In this document: piece after piece, positions 46,596-58,798 of the stretch
Layout of the letters: each line of letters starts with the position of its first letter
Numbering within the stretch: position 1 is the stretch's first letter
Assembly (NCBI GenBank): GCA_036250195.1
Contig: JAVHZZ010000004.1
Span: forward strand, 145,147,729 to 145,211,728
Reading direction: 5' to 3'
Length of the DNA: 64,000 bases
DNA from: Mixophyes australis
Lineage: Eukaryota; Chordata; Amphibia; Anura; Limnodynastidae
Program-made: the position numbers and the translations under genes
Notes under the pieces: model-generated
Told to the model about the DNA's origin: nothing
Databases searched by the model: none
The model's input: only the letters and a program-made list of their open reading frames with translations

Positions 46596-48170
46596 ACAAC
46601 GCTTTCTACTAAACAGATATTTACAGTTATATATATATTGTTGTTTTACTAAATTTCTTAATTCCATTATCATGGGTATATTTTTGTTATAACCCAAACC
46701 TGGAGTAAACTGCATCATCTGATGGAACTTTGTACAAAGATGCAATACACTGTAGACAATACACCCGGCATCCATGGCACTACCTGATGTTTGTTGAGAT
46801 ATCCCTTAAAAGGTTGGTCATGATATAGGAATGTTTAAACAAATATACAGATAATTATTTTTGAATTTCAGGTTTCTTCAGCCTTCAATCTACACCCTCC
46901 TGTTTCATGTAAAGGCATGATGACATAAACCTCCATCCTTTTCCCCAGACACCTATGCAGTATCACCCACCACTCCTCACCAACCACAAAAAAAGCAATG
47001 CAAACAACAATGAAAATTCTTACTCTAGATTCCCACATTTTATCCTCCTGAACAATACAATCTAGATAATAAACAAGTCAGAAAAATGCTGATGCGTTTT
47101 CTTGCACTTCTATACAGAATGTTATAAAACCACATAGAATAAGGTATGCTATGTAGTAAATGTTCTGTCTTTACCAGACACTGCAATTAAGACATTCATA
47201 TAAATACAGTGCACTAACTGACAGATTAATACAAACACATCACAAAAAACCCTGAGTAATGAAAATGATACATGCACTTTTTTTTAAAGATTTGTTTGGT
47301 ATACTGTCATATGCAATTATGCATTTTAATAATGTAATAAACCTTCTGTATATAAGACTAATAAGTTGATGTACGAGATGAGAAGTAATTCAGTTGCTTA
47401 TGGCATAAAGAGAGTTATCCATGCATTTTGATGAGATTGGTAAAGGAATGAGACTCTCCCTGCTCCTTTGGGAATTTGAAGTACTTTAATCCTTTCCTGA
47501 CATGCTGTACATACCCTGCAGGTGTAAAGATTCTGAGCAGTACCCACAAGAGGAGAGAGAACATGGAGAAGAGACAGAGGATGACACACGAGAGAGAATA
47601 TAATCAAGAGAACAGTAAAACAAATAGGATGGTATGAATATGGAGTGCTTGTACAGAATATAAGTACTAGTATGTATGCAGGATATGTTTAATACAAAAA
47701 AATAAATATATATATCTGCAAACCACATATTTCTAATTCTATATGAATATAACAGTTGCAAAGCGCAAATAACCCATAGTAACTAACCAATCAGCCTTGA
47801 TTGTTCTAGTGCAAGCTAGACAATGAAAGCATGAAAATGATATCTGATTAGCTGCTATGGATTATTGCACATTTAAGCCAGCATTTTTAAAACCAGGGTG
47901 CAATTTTAGATTGCTATACATTTTGTAAGTCGCTGTTAAAGAGTGCCTTTGAAACATGTCATACCATATTTATTACATACATGTTTGTCAAAAGACAAAT
48001 AATCAGGAAGCTTTGAGATCAGGTACAACCAACTTCCAGTCGAGTTTTGCTATTCAAAATCCAAGTTATCCAAATGAATTCTCCTTTCAGTGATAAAATG
48101 GAAATGATGTTCTCACCCATTAATGCAGGCCACCAAACTTCTTTCTAAACATTACACTTTCTCTATTTAC

Positions 48171-48375
48171 CTACTAAACGTGGCCTTCTCATTCTTGGTG
48201 TCCATGGTGAGTCTGATAGTCTCATGCCCAGCTCCAGTGCTTATGGTTTCAGTGATAATATTTGTTTTTTCCTCCTCCTCACTGTCTGAGCCACCGGAAG
48301 AACTGCTATCTGAACCAATAACTGGGGCCTTCCTGGCTACGCATGCATTCCACACACATGGGGACGTGGCACTGA
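48171..48375 (-). CDS. PPP6R2: PPP6R2-like exon
   Basis: A 205-bp exon with acceptor TTTTGTCTCCACTCAG and donor GTAAATAG. It starts with two bases (TC) completing the T from the 49648 exon and ends with AG. Its 67 codons read SATSPCVWNACVARKAPVIG and then an acidic-serine run, SDSSSSGGSDSEEEEK. From memory, the mammalian PPP6R2 tail has a close counterpart (SPCAWNVCVTRKAPLL then ASDSSSSGGS), which is the main reason for choosing this paralogue over PPP6R1 and PPP6R3. Acidic-serine stretches are typical of the unstructured tails of these subunits. Confidence 0.92.
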
Positions 48376-49647
48376 CTGAGTGGAGACAAAACAACCTTGA
48401 TTAAGCACAAAATTGACAAACTGCATGTGGAATTTAGTTTAGTTTTAATCTGATATCAAAACACAATGGACCTAATTTATCTAGCGCACTGTGCGCCTCA
48501 ATGGTCCACCTAGCTTATACCTAGATGCACACCTATTTTCTGCTCAAAGGAGACAACTCCACAAACTAAAAGTGCACCTAGGTATAGAGGAAGGTGGAAG
48601 AGGCACACTGTGCAAAAGTGTATATAATCTTAGCAAAAGTTCAAACTCATAAAACTTAAGAAAAAGCACTTTCATTAGATAAAAGTTTGCAGGTTTTTAC
48701 ATCAAAATACTGCTTAGTTTAGCCTCATTTAGAATTTAAATTAATTATGAGAGTGAGAGGACATGCATTTGAAGATTTGTTTTACATTGGCCAAAAATCT
48801 ACTGAAGGGCAAATGGAATAGGACAAGACCTGATTTCCTTCAGCTTTGAACTGGTGTAAGTCCTTTTACATAGTGGATACAGCAAAGAACACCCCTAAAA
48901 ATGCACTCTCCCCAGCCCTTACTTCATTTCACTAATCTTGCTATGTAAAAAGAAATTTCGTGTTTGCACTACTTTGCAAAACTAAGGATAAAGTCACTTG
49001 GTACTTGGCAAGAAACATCCACACTCCCACTGGCCAGTGTAAGCTTCTGCTACCCTGCAAATGTCAACATCTTGCTCAGTAAACCCAGGCGCTTTCGTGA
49101 AAATCTAGGTGCTCCTGTGCAAATGTCTCACTCCTAGCCTCCGATATGAACTGAGTGCATACCAAACCATGAGCATACAATCCCATATATTGCAAAGGTA
49201 GGTGCAACTAGATGAATACCTCATATATGGTTTTACAGGCTGCATTAAATCCTCCCAATGTTTATATCTATATTTTTGTCTTGACAGTAAACTGTGCATT
49301 TCTTCATCCATGAGAAAAGTCCCTCTCCCACTCTCTCATACCTAGGATCTGGTGGCAGGCACAGGAAACCCCACTCCCAAGAGGATTACTGGGAGATAAT
49401 CAGAGAAAAGGTGGCCACCAACTCAATCTCTACATTAATCAAAAAATATGTATATAAAGTTTATTATAGATGACACTTTACACCTAACAAAATTGCTATT
49501 AAGTATCTTTCTTGACTTATGTTAATTTTACAAGTATTCCTGAAAATGTGCCTATAGTTTCTCCAATTGACACCATCAGCAATCTGCTGTTGAACGTTCA
49601 GATAACAAATTATTTTGTTTCTAGGAGCAAGTGTAAATCATACTCAC
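48376..49647 (-). other. PPP6R2: Intron of the PPP6R2-like gene
   Basis: 1.27 kb. It includes a possible degenerate MITE near 48470-48610 (TCTAGCGCACTGTGCGCC...CACCTAGGTATA); nothing else is recognised. Confidence 0.8.
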
Positions 49648-49736
49648 AGAATTTATCCTGGCTCTGCTTCGTATGTCCCTCGGAGCCACTGCTCTCAGTA
49701 TCCACAGGAGAACTACATCTGGGACCCGATTCAGAA
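49648..49736 (-). CDS. PPP6R2: PPP6R2-like exon
   Basis: An 89-bp exon with acceptor TGCTCTCTCCACAG and donor GTGAGTATG. It starts with T, completing TGT (Cys) from the previous exon, and ends with one base. The 29 codons encode SESGPRCSSPVDTESSGSEG and nine more. SESGPRCSSPVD is a hallmark segment of PP6 regulatory subunits just after the conserved FQPFCC. Confidence 0.95.
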
Positions 49737-50578
49737 CTGTGGAGAGAGCATGCAGTAGATATAAAAGCTTCTCAATATTTATTTCCGTATGCTATAAAAA
49801 AGCCTCAACTTTCCCTCTCAAAAAAATAAATAAAAATCTATGTACATTTCACTTGTGTACAAGGAGCAGTTACAAGGTTAATATTGATTTAATAGACATA
49901 CGGGAAGATTAAAATAAACCCTTCATAACCAGGATTATTTGCATTTCGGACTAAATTTCTTTTTTTCTTCTTTTAAATATGTTGTTTTTTTTCAAAATTA
50001 ATATGTTTTAAAGGGAAAAGGTATTAGAATACAGTAAAAGGAGGGATATAGTGGGTAAGCTTTTCAGCTTATTTGATAGGGTAGTCCCATCAAATATGAA
50101 TGTTGGTGCCCTCCTGACTGCAATTCCTTCACTATGCTTCATAGGGTTTAGGATAGATCCTGTGCAGTCAGATAAGGTACCATCTCAAAAAACATTTTCT
50201 TTCACTTTTACACAGATTGAACTCTGCCAATCCTTTCCTTTATTTTAGTCTATTCCTCTATTTCAAGGTTTCCCCCATGCCCTCCTCCCATCTTATTTTA
50301 TAGACATGTCTTTCGGGTTTGCCGTGGGCAATTAGCATGTCTTAAAATGTTGATATTAGTCCTTTTTTATTCAATTTTTGTGTTTCCAAAGGTGTCAGTT
50401 GTTGGAGTGCTCTTAAATGCTGAGATTGAATTATATAGATGTCTAATCTGAAGGATGTAAAAGAACCAGTAGTGAGGAAGGAGGAATGGATATTAAGAGT
50501 TTAAAAAGGCTATCTTACATGGAAAATTGGTGCAATGTAAAAACACAGGGTAATTACCTAATTTCCTGAACTACTTAC
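49737..50578 (-). other. PPP6R2: Intron of the PPP6R2-like gene
   Basis: 842 bp, T-rich on the plus strand, with no recognised repeat or gene. Confidence 0.8.
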
Positions 50579-50741
50579 CAACAGAATGGCTGAAAGTCTG
50601 TGAATTTGGCCCATCCCTTCTCCTCAGGTGTGGATGTCTCAGGAACAGGTACATCCCACACACTGGAACCAACATCCAAAGCCACACAAGGAGTGGGAGG
50701 CTTGGAGTTCACTGGCTCAAACACCGCAGTCCAGTCAGTCT
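50579..50741 (-). CDS. PPP6R2: PPP6R2-like exon
   Basis: A 163-bp exon with acceptor TTTTTCTACTGTCTGTAG and donor GTAAGTAG. Two leading bases (AG) complete the G of the 50924 exon; it ends with TG. The 53 codons include TDWTAVFEPVNSKPPTP, DVGSSVWDVP and EEKGWAKFTDFQPFC. These are the conserved tail motifs of SAPS-family regulatory subunits of protein phosphatase 6 (TDWTAVF, GSSVWD, WAKF.DFQPFCC). The family targets the PP6 catalytic subunit in the cytoplasm. This is the strongest family identification in the window. Confidence 0.95.
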
Positions 50742-50923
50742 CTACAGACAGTAGAAAAAGACCAAGCTGGGTTACTTTTTAAAAGTGTGATTAGTTTTTA
50801 TTTTCAAATTTGTATTTAATTGTGTATAAACACATGCACTAACTCATTTACATATTCTAATTTAGAACAACAAGAAAACTCCCATTAATAAATTAGTATT
50901 TCTATTTTATCTTCAACCCCTAC

Positions 50924-51111
50924 CTTCAGACCCAATGCCATCTTTCTTTGTGGGGGAGCTGCTGTTTATGGGGCTGAGCCTGAGAGTTGAAGGCATCTCT
51001 ATATTACGCTTTTCCTCCTCCTCATCCTCATCAGATGCTGGGCTGCCCTCTGGCTCCCCATTCTCCAAGTCACTGCGAGAGGAATCCTCTGAAGACTGTG
51101 ATACTCCAAAC
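50924..51111 (-). CDS. PPP6R2: PPP6R2-like exon (most upstream found)
   Basis: A 188-bp exon with acceptor TTCAAATTTGCAG and donor GTAGGGG. One leading base, 62 codons and one trailing base. The peptide starts FGVSQSSEDSSRSDLENGEP and includes an acidic run DEDEEEEK and a serine-proline segment, LSPINSSSP. It corresponds to the 'RFG....SE.SSK..LENG' region between the SAPS domain and the TDWTAVF motif. The previous exon must end in two bases of a codon ending in G (probably Arg); no such exon was recognised between 51.1 and 64 kb. Confidence 0.9.
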
Positions 51112-51890
51112 CTGCAAATTTGAATTTGGAAATAATGCAAAGAGGAACAAAAGGTTTTATTTTTATTTCTCTTTACATATTTGTGAAATGAGATTTCTAT
51201 ACTAGGCTATGACTTGTCCAGACAGGTGGTTTGTCATTGTGTTCAGTTTGGAATGTAACAAGAAAAACAAACTGAGCACGCTACAGATCTATTGTCCTTA
51301 ATATATACACCAACAAAACTGTGGAATAGCTAATAATAAAAATAATATAGCCAACAATAAAAATAATATATACTTTAGGAGCAAATAGCATTCATAGCAG
51401 AGATTATGCTCAAAAGAAATTGGTCACTCTCTGGAGATTAAAAAAACCAAAACAAAAAAACTCACATTTATTACAAAAAGTCGAAAACAACCAAATAACA
51501 TTCACATAGGCATTCAATATACCCAATTATGCTTCTACAATAATCCCAGAAGCATTAGTTCTATATAAACAAAGGTTTACATTGCATTCTCATTAATGTA
51601 TAATCCAAAGAATAGGAATTATATATAAGAGTGTAATTGTGTTAATGGAAAAAGAGAGACCAGTCTTATGTGGAACTCTCTTGTCAATCCTCTTAGGGGA
51701 ACAATTATCCCCAGTTATGAGTCCCAAAAATGGTAATATTCTAAGTAATCAAATCTTTAGTAATACAGAAGAGTAAAGATCCACCTCGTAAGGATGTGAG
51801 AGGGTAAGGTGAAAGCACAGGAGCACAATGTTCTGATCCAGGTGAAATGAGAACACCATCTAAGAAGACATTAGAAAACAGCCACAATAC
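51112..51890. other. Upstream intron sequence, nothing recognised
   Basis: AT-rich, with short A-runs (AAAAAAACCAAAACAAAAAAA at about 51440). No repeat family or exon recognised. Confidence 0.5.
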
Positions 51891-52630
51891 TGCTTTGTAA
51901 TGACGGATAATGAGAAAGTGTACCTTCCATGAAAGGGCAGTCAACCTGGAAACACTTCTGGACTAGGTGATCGCTACAGAGAATACCTTTCATTAAGATC
52001 AATCTAGACATCTGCTAGGGGTTTAAAGAGACCATTTTTCTCAGAGCATCGGTCTCTACAGTCACACCATTAAAACCCTGACTGGTAAGAAGTACTAGAT
52101 CTTGAGATATCATATCTTGTTGAGAAGGAAGGCACCAAGGTTTGTCAGCCAATACTGCATCACAGATTATTCTCCTGAGTACTTGAAAAATGATGGTGAA
52201 AGCAAATACACTAGCTGGTGCTAGAAAACTACCATGGCTTTTACGCCCACTGACACTGGATACCAGTAGCAAACTATGAACAATGAACTTTAAAGTTGTA
52301 GTGTTGCACCATCAGATACAGATCACTAAATTGTAGACTTTTCTCCATACCAGAATTCTCATGGCCTTGGCCATTCACTTCCTGCAACTAGTAACTTTTA
52401 GATTACGGATATATGCACTTTTAAACGTATCAGTCTTTTCGTTCTAAGGCAATCAACCAATACATCAATACCTTTTTGATTTCTTCCCACCTGCTCCTAG
52501 TACCCACTTCATTGATGTATGTCACAGTGGTGGCACTGACCATCCAGGACACGCAACAGATGACCCTTCAGGTCAGTCATCCTATGGAGAACAACATAAA
52601 ATTTTAAAGATCCAATATGCCTATTGGGAA
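51890..52630 (-). pseudogene. DIRS RNase H/linker remnant (separate copy)
   Basis: Minus strand: TVTYINEVGTRSRWEEIKK near 52540 (RNase H 'AYIN..GTRS'), then ADKPWCLPSQQDMISQDLVL near 52140, the RNase H-recombinase linker ('PW.LP...DL.SQGP...'). Both lie downstream, in element direction, of the recombinase of the copy to the right, so they must come from another DIRS copy or a duplication. Confidence 0.7.
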
Positions 52631-53119
52631 GCGCAACTCAAGAAGGCCAACCAACTGAAAGCCACCCCAATCTAGAAGGCTTGCATTAATGGACACTAGA
52701 CAACAATTAAGAGTGAGAAACAAGTATCCCAGAAACAGATTAAGGTCCACCACCCACATAATGAAGGCATCTTACCCCAAAAGGGGAAACCTGACATCTA
52801 GTCCTGAAAATGAAAGGTACACTTAGGAAAGAATGCTTTTTGTTGTGGCTAAGTCAATCTCAGAAGTTATAATCTGCTCCAGAACCAGAGAGTCTTTTGG
52901 TGGCTAATCATCAAACCAAAGGTTAACAAAATGGACAGAACCAGGTGTAGGCTGGTAGAGAACCACTGTGAACCCTTGTAGGGTAAGTATCAATATTATG
53001 TTGCCATCACCTTTCTAAGCAACAACAGGCCAAACAGAAGCTCTACAAATTGGAAGAGTTTCTCTTAGACAGCAAACAGATGCAACTGCTAGAAACATGG
53101 AGGCTTCTATGGAGAAAAG

Positions 53120-53480
53120 AAACTACCCTTGAACTCAGTAATTTCATCTTTAAGTAGTAGATTGATTGAGGGAGCATCTGGATATAGCTTGTTTAGAGGG
53201 AATATGTCCTTTCTGATGGCCTGCAAGTATCACAAACAGTTGTTTTGTTTTTCTGAACTGGCATGTTCTAGACAGAATATAGAAATGGCTCTGACCAGAT
53301 CTAGAGAATGCACTTTCTTCTCTTTCTCAACATCAAGTTATGGAAAGAAAGCGGATAGCACTATTTCTTGATTGATGTGGACTGTAGATATTGCTTTTGG
53401 TAGAAAAGCAGGATTAGCTCTCAACACCACTCTATCCGAATACTTATTCAGAAAAGGTTCTTTGCACCACAGTGCTTGCA
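53120..53480 (-). pseudogene. DIRS tyrosine recombinase N-terminal half (copy 5)
   Basis: A block like YSDRVVLRANPAFLPKAIST near 53440, then LDLVRAISIF and a RKTKQLFVILAGHQKGHIPS-like stretch near 53260-53190. This matches 'ADRV.LR..P.FLPKV.S', 'LDVVRAL' and 'LFV...G..KG...SK..ISRW' of the family. The catalytic HxxR box is not readable beyond it. Confidence 0.8.
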
Positions 53481-53484
53481 ATTC

Positions 53485-54989
53485 TCAGATTCTCCAGTCA
53501 GAAGTTACTGCCACTAGGAATAGCACTTTTATAGTCCTTCGTTTTACCAGTACTTCTTTTAGCAGTTCAAAGAGGTCATCCATTAGCATACAGAGGACTA
53601 ACCTGAGGTCTTTTAGTTTCTCATTTTCGATTTTCCTCAGGACATGAGGAGTTAAAAAGGAAATGGAGGGAAAATGTGTCCCAGTTCCAACATCCATGGA
53701 AGTGCTAGAACATCTGTTCCTGGAATGTTATGCCTAGAAGGAAATCGGGGTACTTTGGCATTGTGGTTTGTCATCCACTGATCTGTAATCTGTAAGTATT
53801 TTCTGCTTGACGGATACATATAATGCGGTTAGTGCATTTATATTCCTTCCTGCCCAAAGTATAATTCTTGCTATTTCTGCCATCAATCTGCTTTTGGTAT
53901 TTGTCCCCTGACCATTTTTGAAGGCCACAGAGTCCTGTTGTCCCAGTATACTCTTAGATGTTTTCCTTTTAGTTGATAAAGTGAATATTGGAATGCTTTC
54001 CAAACCACTCTTGTTTCCAAAATGTTTATATGCAACTTCTTTTCTTAACGTGACCATCATTAATCTTGGGCTTCTCCACCAGTTGAGACAATACTATTTT
54101 CAGATCTCGCATGTGCCATCTGGCCCATGGAATTATTCCTACTGCTGAGGGAAAAATTCCCAACAGCCGCAGCCCCTTTCTTACCGTGGTCTGATGATGA
54201 ACCTGCAAATGCCCTGCGAGAGATCGGATCTTTACACATCTTTCTTTTGTCAGAGATAACTTGTTTCGCCTGGTATCTATCTGGACTCCAAAAAAATATT
54301 ATATGCTGTGCTGGAACAAGAAGGCACTTTTTCATAACCCATCCAGGTTGCCGCAGGAAATTTATCACCTGGGCTGTTCAGTAGCTGACTATTTCTTCTG
54401 ACTCACCCACTATTAGGATATTGTCCAGATATGGGCATATATGTACTCCCTGTGTCCTTCACTCTGTAAAAGTTCTCGGGACGTCGCCAGCCTGAAAGGA
54501 AGTCATGTAAACTGAAAACAGTGCCGTATTATACAGAACCTGAGAAATTTCTTGTGCTGCACTGCTATAGAACCATGAAAGTAGGCAACCTGAAGATCTA
54601 TAGATGTCAAAGTCTCTTTCGCTGATGGCCTTTCCAATGGAATTCATAGATTTCATTCAATAATGCTCTGCATGTACAATTTTGTTGAGTAAAAGGCACC
54701 TGAAGCTTTCATGACAAGGACTAGTCTGGAATAAATGCCCTTGTCCTCCTTATCTGGAGCAATTTGAGAGATTGCCTTGATTATATTTTCCAGATACTTT
54801 TACTTCTATCTTGCTTGATGAAGTTTTGGACTGGGCAAAGAAATTTCTTCTGGGATAATAAGTGAACTCTATTCGGTATCCTCTCTTTACAATGTCCAAC
54901 AATCGCTGATCTGAAAAACAAGTGGGTACACACTTCTGAAATCCTGCCCCTATAGATGTTAGTGGGGACTGGCTCCTAACAAAAGTCAT
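53485..54989 (-). pseudogene. DIRS reverse transcriptase and RNase H (copy 5)
   Basis: The reverse transcriptase N-terminus (54989-54750) has a DIVKRGYRIEFTYYP block. The region 54370-54060 has a W.-rich 'LRQLGW...KS.L.PAQ.I.FLG' match and IIPWARWHMRDLKIVLSQLV. RNase H follows at 54060-53734 with AEIARIILWAGRNINALTAL and VKQKILTDYRS (family 'A..IL.WAE.N...L.A.H..G..N..AD.LSR'). It ends in FLTPHVLRKIENEKLKDL. At least four frame changes; no active polymerase motif was readable. Confidence 0.82.
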
Positions 54990-55174
54990 TGTTGTGAATT
55001 TTGACTTACTCTGCCATCCTTAGGTCTGAATGGCCGAAAGCACTGCCTAGGTGCAGTATAAAAGTTTTGTTGGGTATATTAACTTCCTGGCCTGTAAGTC
55101 CATGCCTCCTTAAACTGTTGATGAGATGAAGGTGGAAAATTTCTGGCTGTACGATCTTGTGACAATTAATATTA

Positions 55175-55690
55175 TTATCAACTTTTTTTTATATAAATGG
55201 CGCCACAAGGGGTCCACAGCGCCATACAGAGAGTATAATGCAAGCCATAACATACAAAATCAGGACAAAATAATAAAGGGCAAAAACACCCAGTACATTA
55301 ACAATGTAGGCACGGCACTACAACATAGACTGAACAGTATTCTGGCAAGCATTAGCATAACCAGCACTGAGCAGGTAGAAAGGGGATAACATCTCCCTAA
55401 AAACACCAGGCAAGGGAAGAGAGGGGGATAAAAGAAAATAAAACAGCACTAGCTGAACCTGTACCCAAAAAAGTGAGCACAGCAAACAGTATCAGAATCC
55501 TCAGAAAATAAGAGAAGGCACTGGCATGTTGGTGGAGAAAGGAAGACACGAGGAAAGAGGGCCAGCTTACAATGTGAAGGGAAGGGCAGATGAACGGGAG
55601 GGAGAAAAGGGAAGGCGGGTTTGGAGGAGTGCTAACAGGCTTAGATGAAGAAATGAGTTTTAAGAGGCCACAATTTCCCACCTGATAATG
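55175..55690. repeat. Dispersed repeat with GCGCC-rich end
   Basis: It begins ATATAAATGGCGCCACAAGGGG TCCACAGCGCCATACAGAGAG and continues about 500 bp without coding sequence. The end module (TATAAATGGCGCC...CAGCGCC.TACAGAGA) resembles SINE or LINE tails seen repeatedly in anuran DNA. It separates DIRS copy 5 from its upstream gag region. Only one copy is in the window, so the call rests on recall. Confidence 0.45.
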
Positions 55691-56577
55691 GTGCAAATGA
55701 AACATGTATTTTCATTAAAGAATGTCCTGCTTTCCGGCCCATAGGATCCCTTAAAGGACCACCATCTTCTAGTGGAATAGTTGTTCTAGTAGACATATGG
55801 TCTCTGAATTATTAAGGAACGTAAATACTGAGAGGTGGTATTTTGTGTAAATTTGCTCTGGGCATGCCCAGAACCGGACCATACGCCAGTGAACGCAGCA
55901 ATGTCCAATTTATCTTCAAGTGCAATGTACCCTTACTACAGCCTATGATTTCATATGTGGAACAGGGAGGGGGCTCTATCTATTAGAGTTGAGCGCACCT
56001 AGACATCTACTCCTCATTGAATACGGACATGTGTATGCTCGATTTATGAGTGGGTTTTTCTTAAAAATGCACATTAAAGTCGTTAACTTTGCGCACTTTA
56101 ATAAATCAAGCCTACTAACTATAGCTGCGTCTGCTTTTGAAATTAAACTCCACTTTTGAGCTTCTTCGTCTCCAAATGGATGCATGTATTCAATTTTCTT
56201 ACAATTAGACTGACTTTTATTTTCTGTAAAGAAAGCCAGGTGAGCCCTGCACTACAGAAAAACAACAACAATAATCTCTACAACTGACCTGAAGAGACAG
56301 AATAATAAGTGGAGGAAGGCGGAAGGGGGAGAAGCTATCTTATAAGCTCACTAAGGGGATGTTTTTGTTTCACCTGTCTTGAGTTAAACTAAACAGAAGC
56401 AAACCTATAGCAAAGACTGCCATGGAAGAGTGAAAGTGAAAAACTTGCTTCCTGGAGTTGATGATGATGATTAAAATGAAAAAGAATACTTCCCTTTACA
56501 AATCTAAAATGGAGTAGTAGTTCACTCTTTAATACTCTTGAATAATGACAGCTGTATAATCATGTACCTGTATTATT

Positions 56578-56830
56578 AGTTTATTTAAGTAGCACCGATC
56601 ATGTAATACAGCACAGTAGATGTAATATATAATCATTCACATTAGTCCCACACACCCTAGAATGCATTTTATACCATCAGTATGGGAGGAAACCAGAGCA
56701 ACAGGAGGAAAACCATGCAGACATGGGGAGAACATACAAACTCCACACAGATAGGGCCTTGGTTGGAAATGACCCCAAGGCTGTGAGCCAGCAATGCGAT
56801 CCATTGTGCAACTGTGTTTCCAGTTAAACC
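56578..56830 (-). repeat. SINE 5' part (anuran tRNA-headed family)
   Basis: On the minus strand: a head resembling TGG.TCGCATTGCTGGCTCACAGC, GGGGTCATTTCC (where a B-box GGTTCGATTCC-type sequence would be), CCTATCTGTGTGGAGTTTGTATGTTCTCCCCATG and GGTTTCCTCCCATACT. It adjoins, in family order, the 3' modules at 8725-8818 and 20428-20610. It is the oldest-looking of the three. Confidence 0.8.
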
Positions 56831-58761
56831 AGTGTTGATTATACAGCACAAGGAGCAATGCCAATACCAGTATCTATCTATGGAACATACAAAGCATTAC
56901 GGTGCAAAACATATAAAGACAGTGTTCTCCCCAGTTTCACCTGAATGGTTTTACTTGTCACCTGGCTCTTGGACCCCAACAGAGTCCTATTATAATACAA
57001 TAAACCATTTTTTCTCCTATAAGAACAGGCATTATGTGAGTACTACAGCCAGCAGTGTGTGTTAGACCAATAACCACCAGTCTGACCAGTCCTGATAGGT
57101 GTGGGCAATAACCTCCAACATTTTTCATTATTATTGCAAAAGTATTACAAATGCCCCCACCCGGCTGCTTCCTAATGCCAACCAGCTGGCAAAATTTTCT
57201 GGGGAGAACACTGAACAAAGACTACATGTATAGAGCAAAGGTAGAAAGATATGTTACTCCATTTTCTCCTTATAAGCAGTGCTCGAAGTGGGCCATTATG
57301 TGCAGGTATAATATACTGGAAATTCTCCCCACTTCCTCCACCACCACGTTTGGTGATATATTGTATGAATTGAAAATTATTTATTATTTACATATATGTC
57401 AGTAGCCAAATCATAGAAGATATAGCCCACAGGTGCAATGCTCCCATACAGAGAGCAGCAAACTGCACACAGGTGGGGACAGTGGCGAAGTGAAATTATA
57501 AATCCTGAGACACAGTTTATCAAAAGTCTTGGTGAGCTGAAGTGCAAGCTACTGTGCCAAGGTGTTAGTAGCCATTGCCTAAGAGATGGCAGTATAACAT
57601 GCCAATCTGAAAGCGCTCTGCTCTTTAAGACAGTACACTGAAGCGTCTGCTTAATGAGTTTTTCCTAAGAATTTCAGTGCTCTGTTTTGCTTAAATCACC
57701 TGCTGTGCTGTTCTTTGCATGCATAAGTTATCATGATATTAAGAGATTGCCCGAGGTCCAACTACATTGTGCTGTGGCCGCAGATGCCCCCCTGCAATAA
57801 GGTTTTACTGTGCTAACATATCAAAAGCAGCTCCTGATATTAAAGCTAGGAGGTCTGTCAAGTAAATTACCTGGTAAGAACAGCAAGAGATCCGAAACAA
57901 AACTTGAACCCAGGCGGAGGAGTAGCAACCCCAGTGCCCCCAGCATTCATGTGAGAGAAACTCTATGCGATCCTATCACCATATATGTGACCCACTGTAC
58001 TGTTTCCGACATTGCTTCATAAGAGTCAGTTTATTTCCATCTTTAAATGGAATCACACATTTCAATGTGTACATACACTTTATGGTAATTTAATAATACA
58101 TGTTTATATTTTATTTGATTAAATATTGAAGCTTGCGAGAAAAATAATGCAGGGGTTTTCTGACACATATTACTCCCCAGAAGAACATTTACTATCTAGA
58201 AATCCAGCTCTTTACCCCACAATGATTCCCTCAGCATTTTAGATTCTCAGACATAATTTACAGCATTTGATTTGGCCAGAGTGACATTTAGATATGTTAA
58301 AAGAAAAAAAAACTTTTTACTTTTGTTGTGTTCAAACACAGGAATAAACCTTGTCTAAGTTGTAAAAAAAAGAAAAAAAAAAGTCTTTAGAACCCTCACC
58401 ATATTATACTTATTTGCTAGCATGGAAATAAAGTGTGGCTAGCCCTGTATTTTTAATATGTTTTATATAAGACATGCTGTATATTGTGTTAAAGTGCATC
58501 TAAAATTTATCTCACAGCATCAAAATCCATAGAACTCCTGAGGGACTGGGTGGACCACGGACATTTAGTTTAATTTACCATACCAGCATTTCTAAATTTC
58601 CACTTCAGCCAGTTGCAGAACTTTGGATGCACATACTTTACAGAAATATTCTGTATAGTACTTAGAAAAAAATTGACATAGGATAATAAGCACTAATCTG
58701 GGAAATATGTAGTGTAACAAATAAAAGTACAAAAAAATTTAGCATTTTATAGCCACTATTA

Positions 58762-58798
<37 letters not shown>

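Larger units (their letters stand above)
43399..48170 (-). other. PPP6R2: Intron of the PPP6R2-like gene
   Basis: 4.77 kb. It contains the hAT-like element head at 44549, the CA-rich minisatellite (44854-45450), the GC-rich minisatellite (45564-46595) and a small imperfect inverted repeat at 47765-47880 (CCATAGTAACTAACCAATCAGC / CTGATTAGCTGCTATGG). The rest is AT-rich without features. Confidence 0.8.
52640..55110 (-). mobile_element. DIRS-like retrotransposon, copy 5 (minus), no termini found
   Basis: Minus-strand order: reverse transcriptase start (GGRIS-like block and a LDIVK.GYRIEFT-like block, 54960-54850); polymerase pieces (about 54650-54420); TINFLRQPGWVM and QHIIFFWSPD near 54360-54290; RNase H (LMAEIARIILWAGRNINALTALY, 53890-53815); linker (FLTPHVLRKIENEKLKDL, 53650); recombinase (DRVVLRANPAFLPKAIST-like, 53440; LDLVRAISI-like, 53300). 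Each block is intact in sequence order but frames alternate. ITRs and the complementary region were not seen. Confidence 0.85.

Noticed and set aside
44840..46775. Long open frames of 245 to 590 codons (RGRREGAERE-type and PSSSSRSAPS-type)
   Set aside because: They are confined to the minisatellites and exist in several frames on both strands because the repeat unit contains no stops. No start context, no family similarity.
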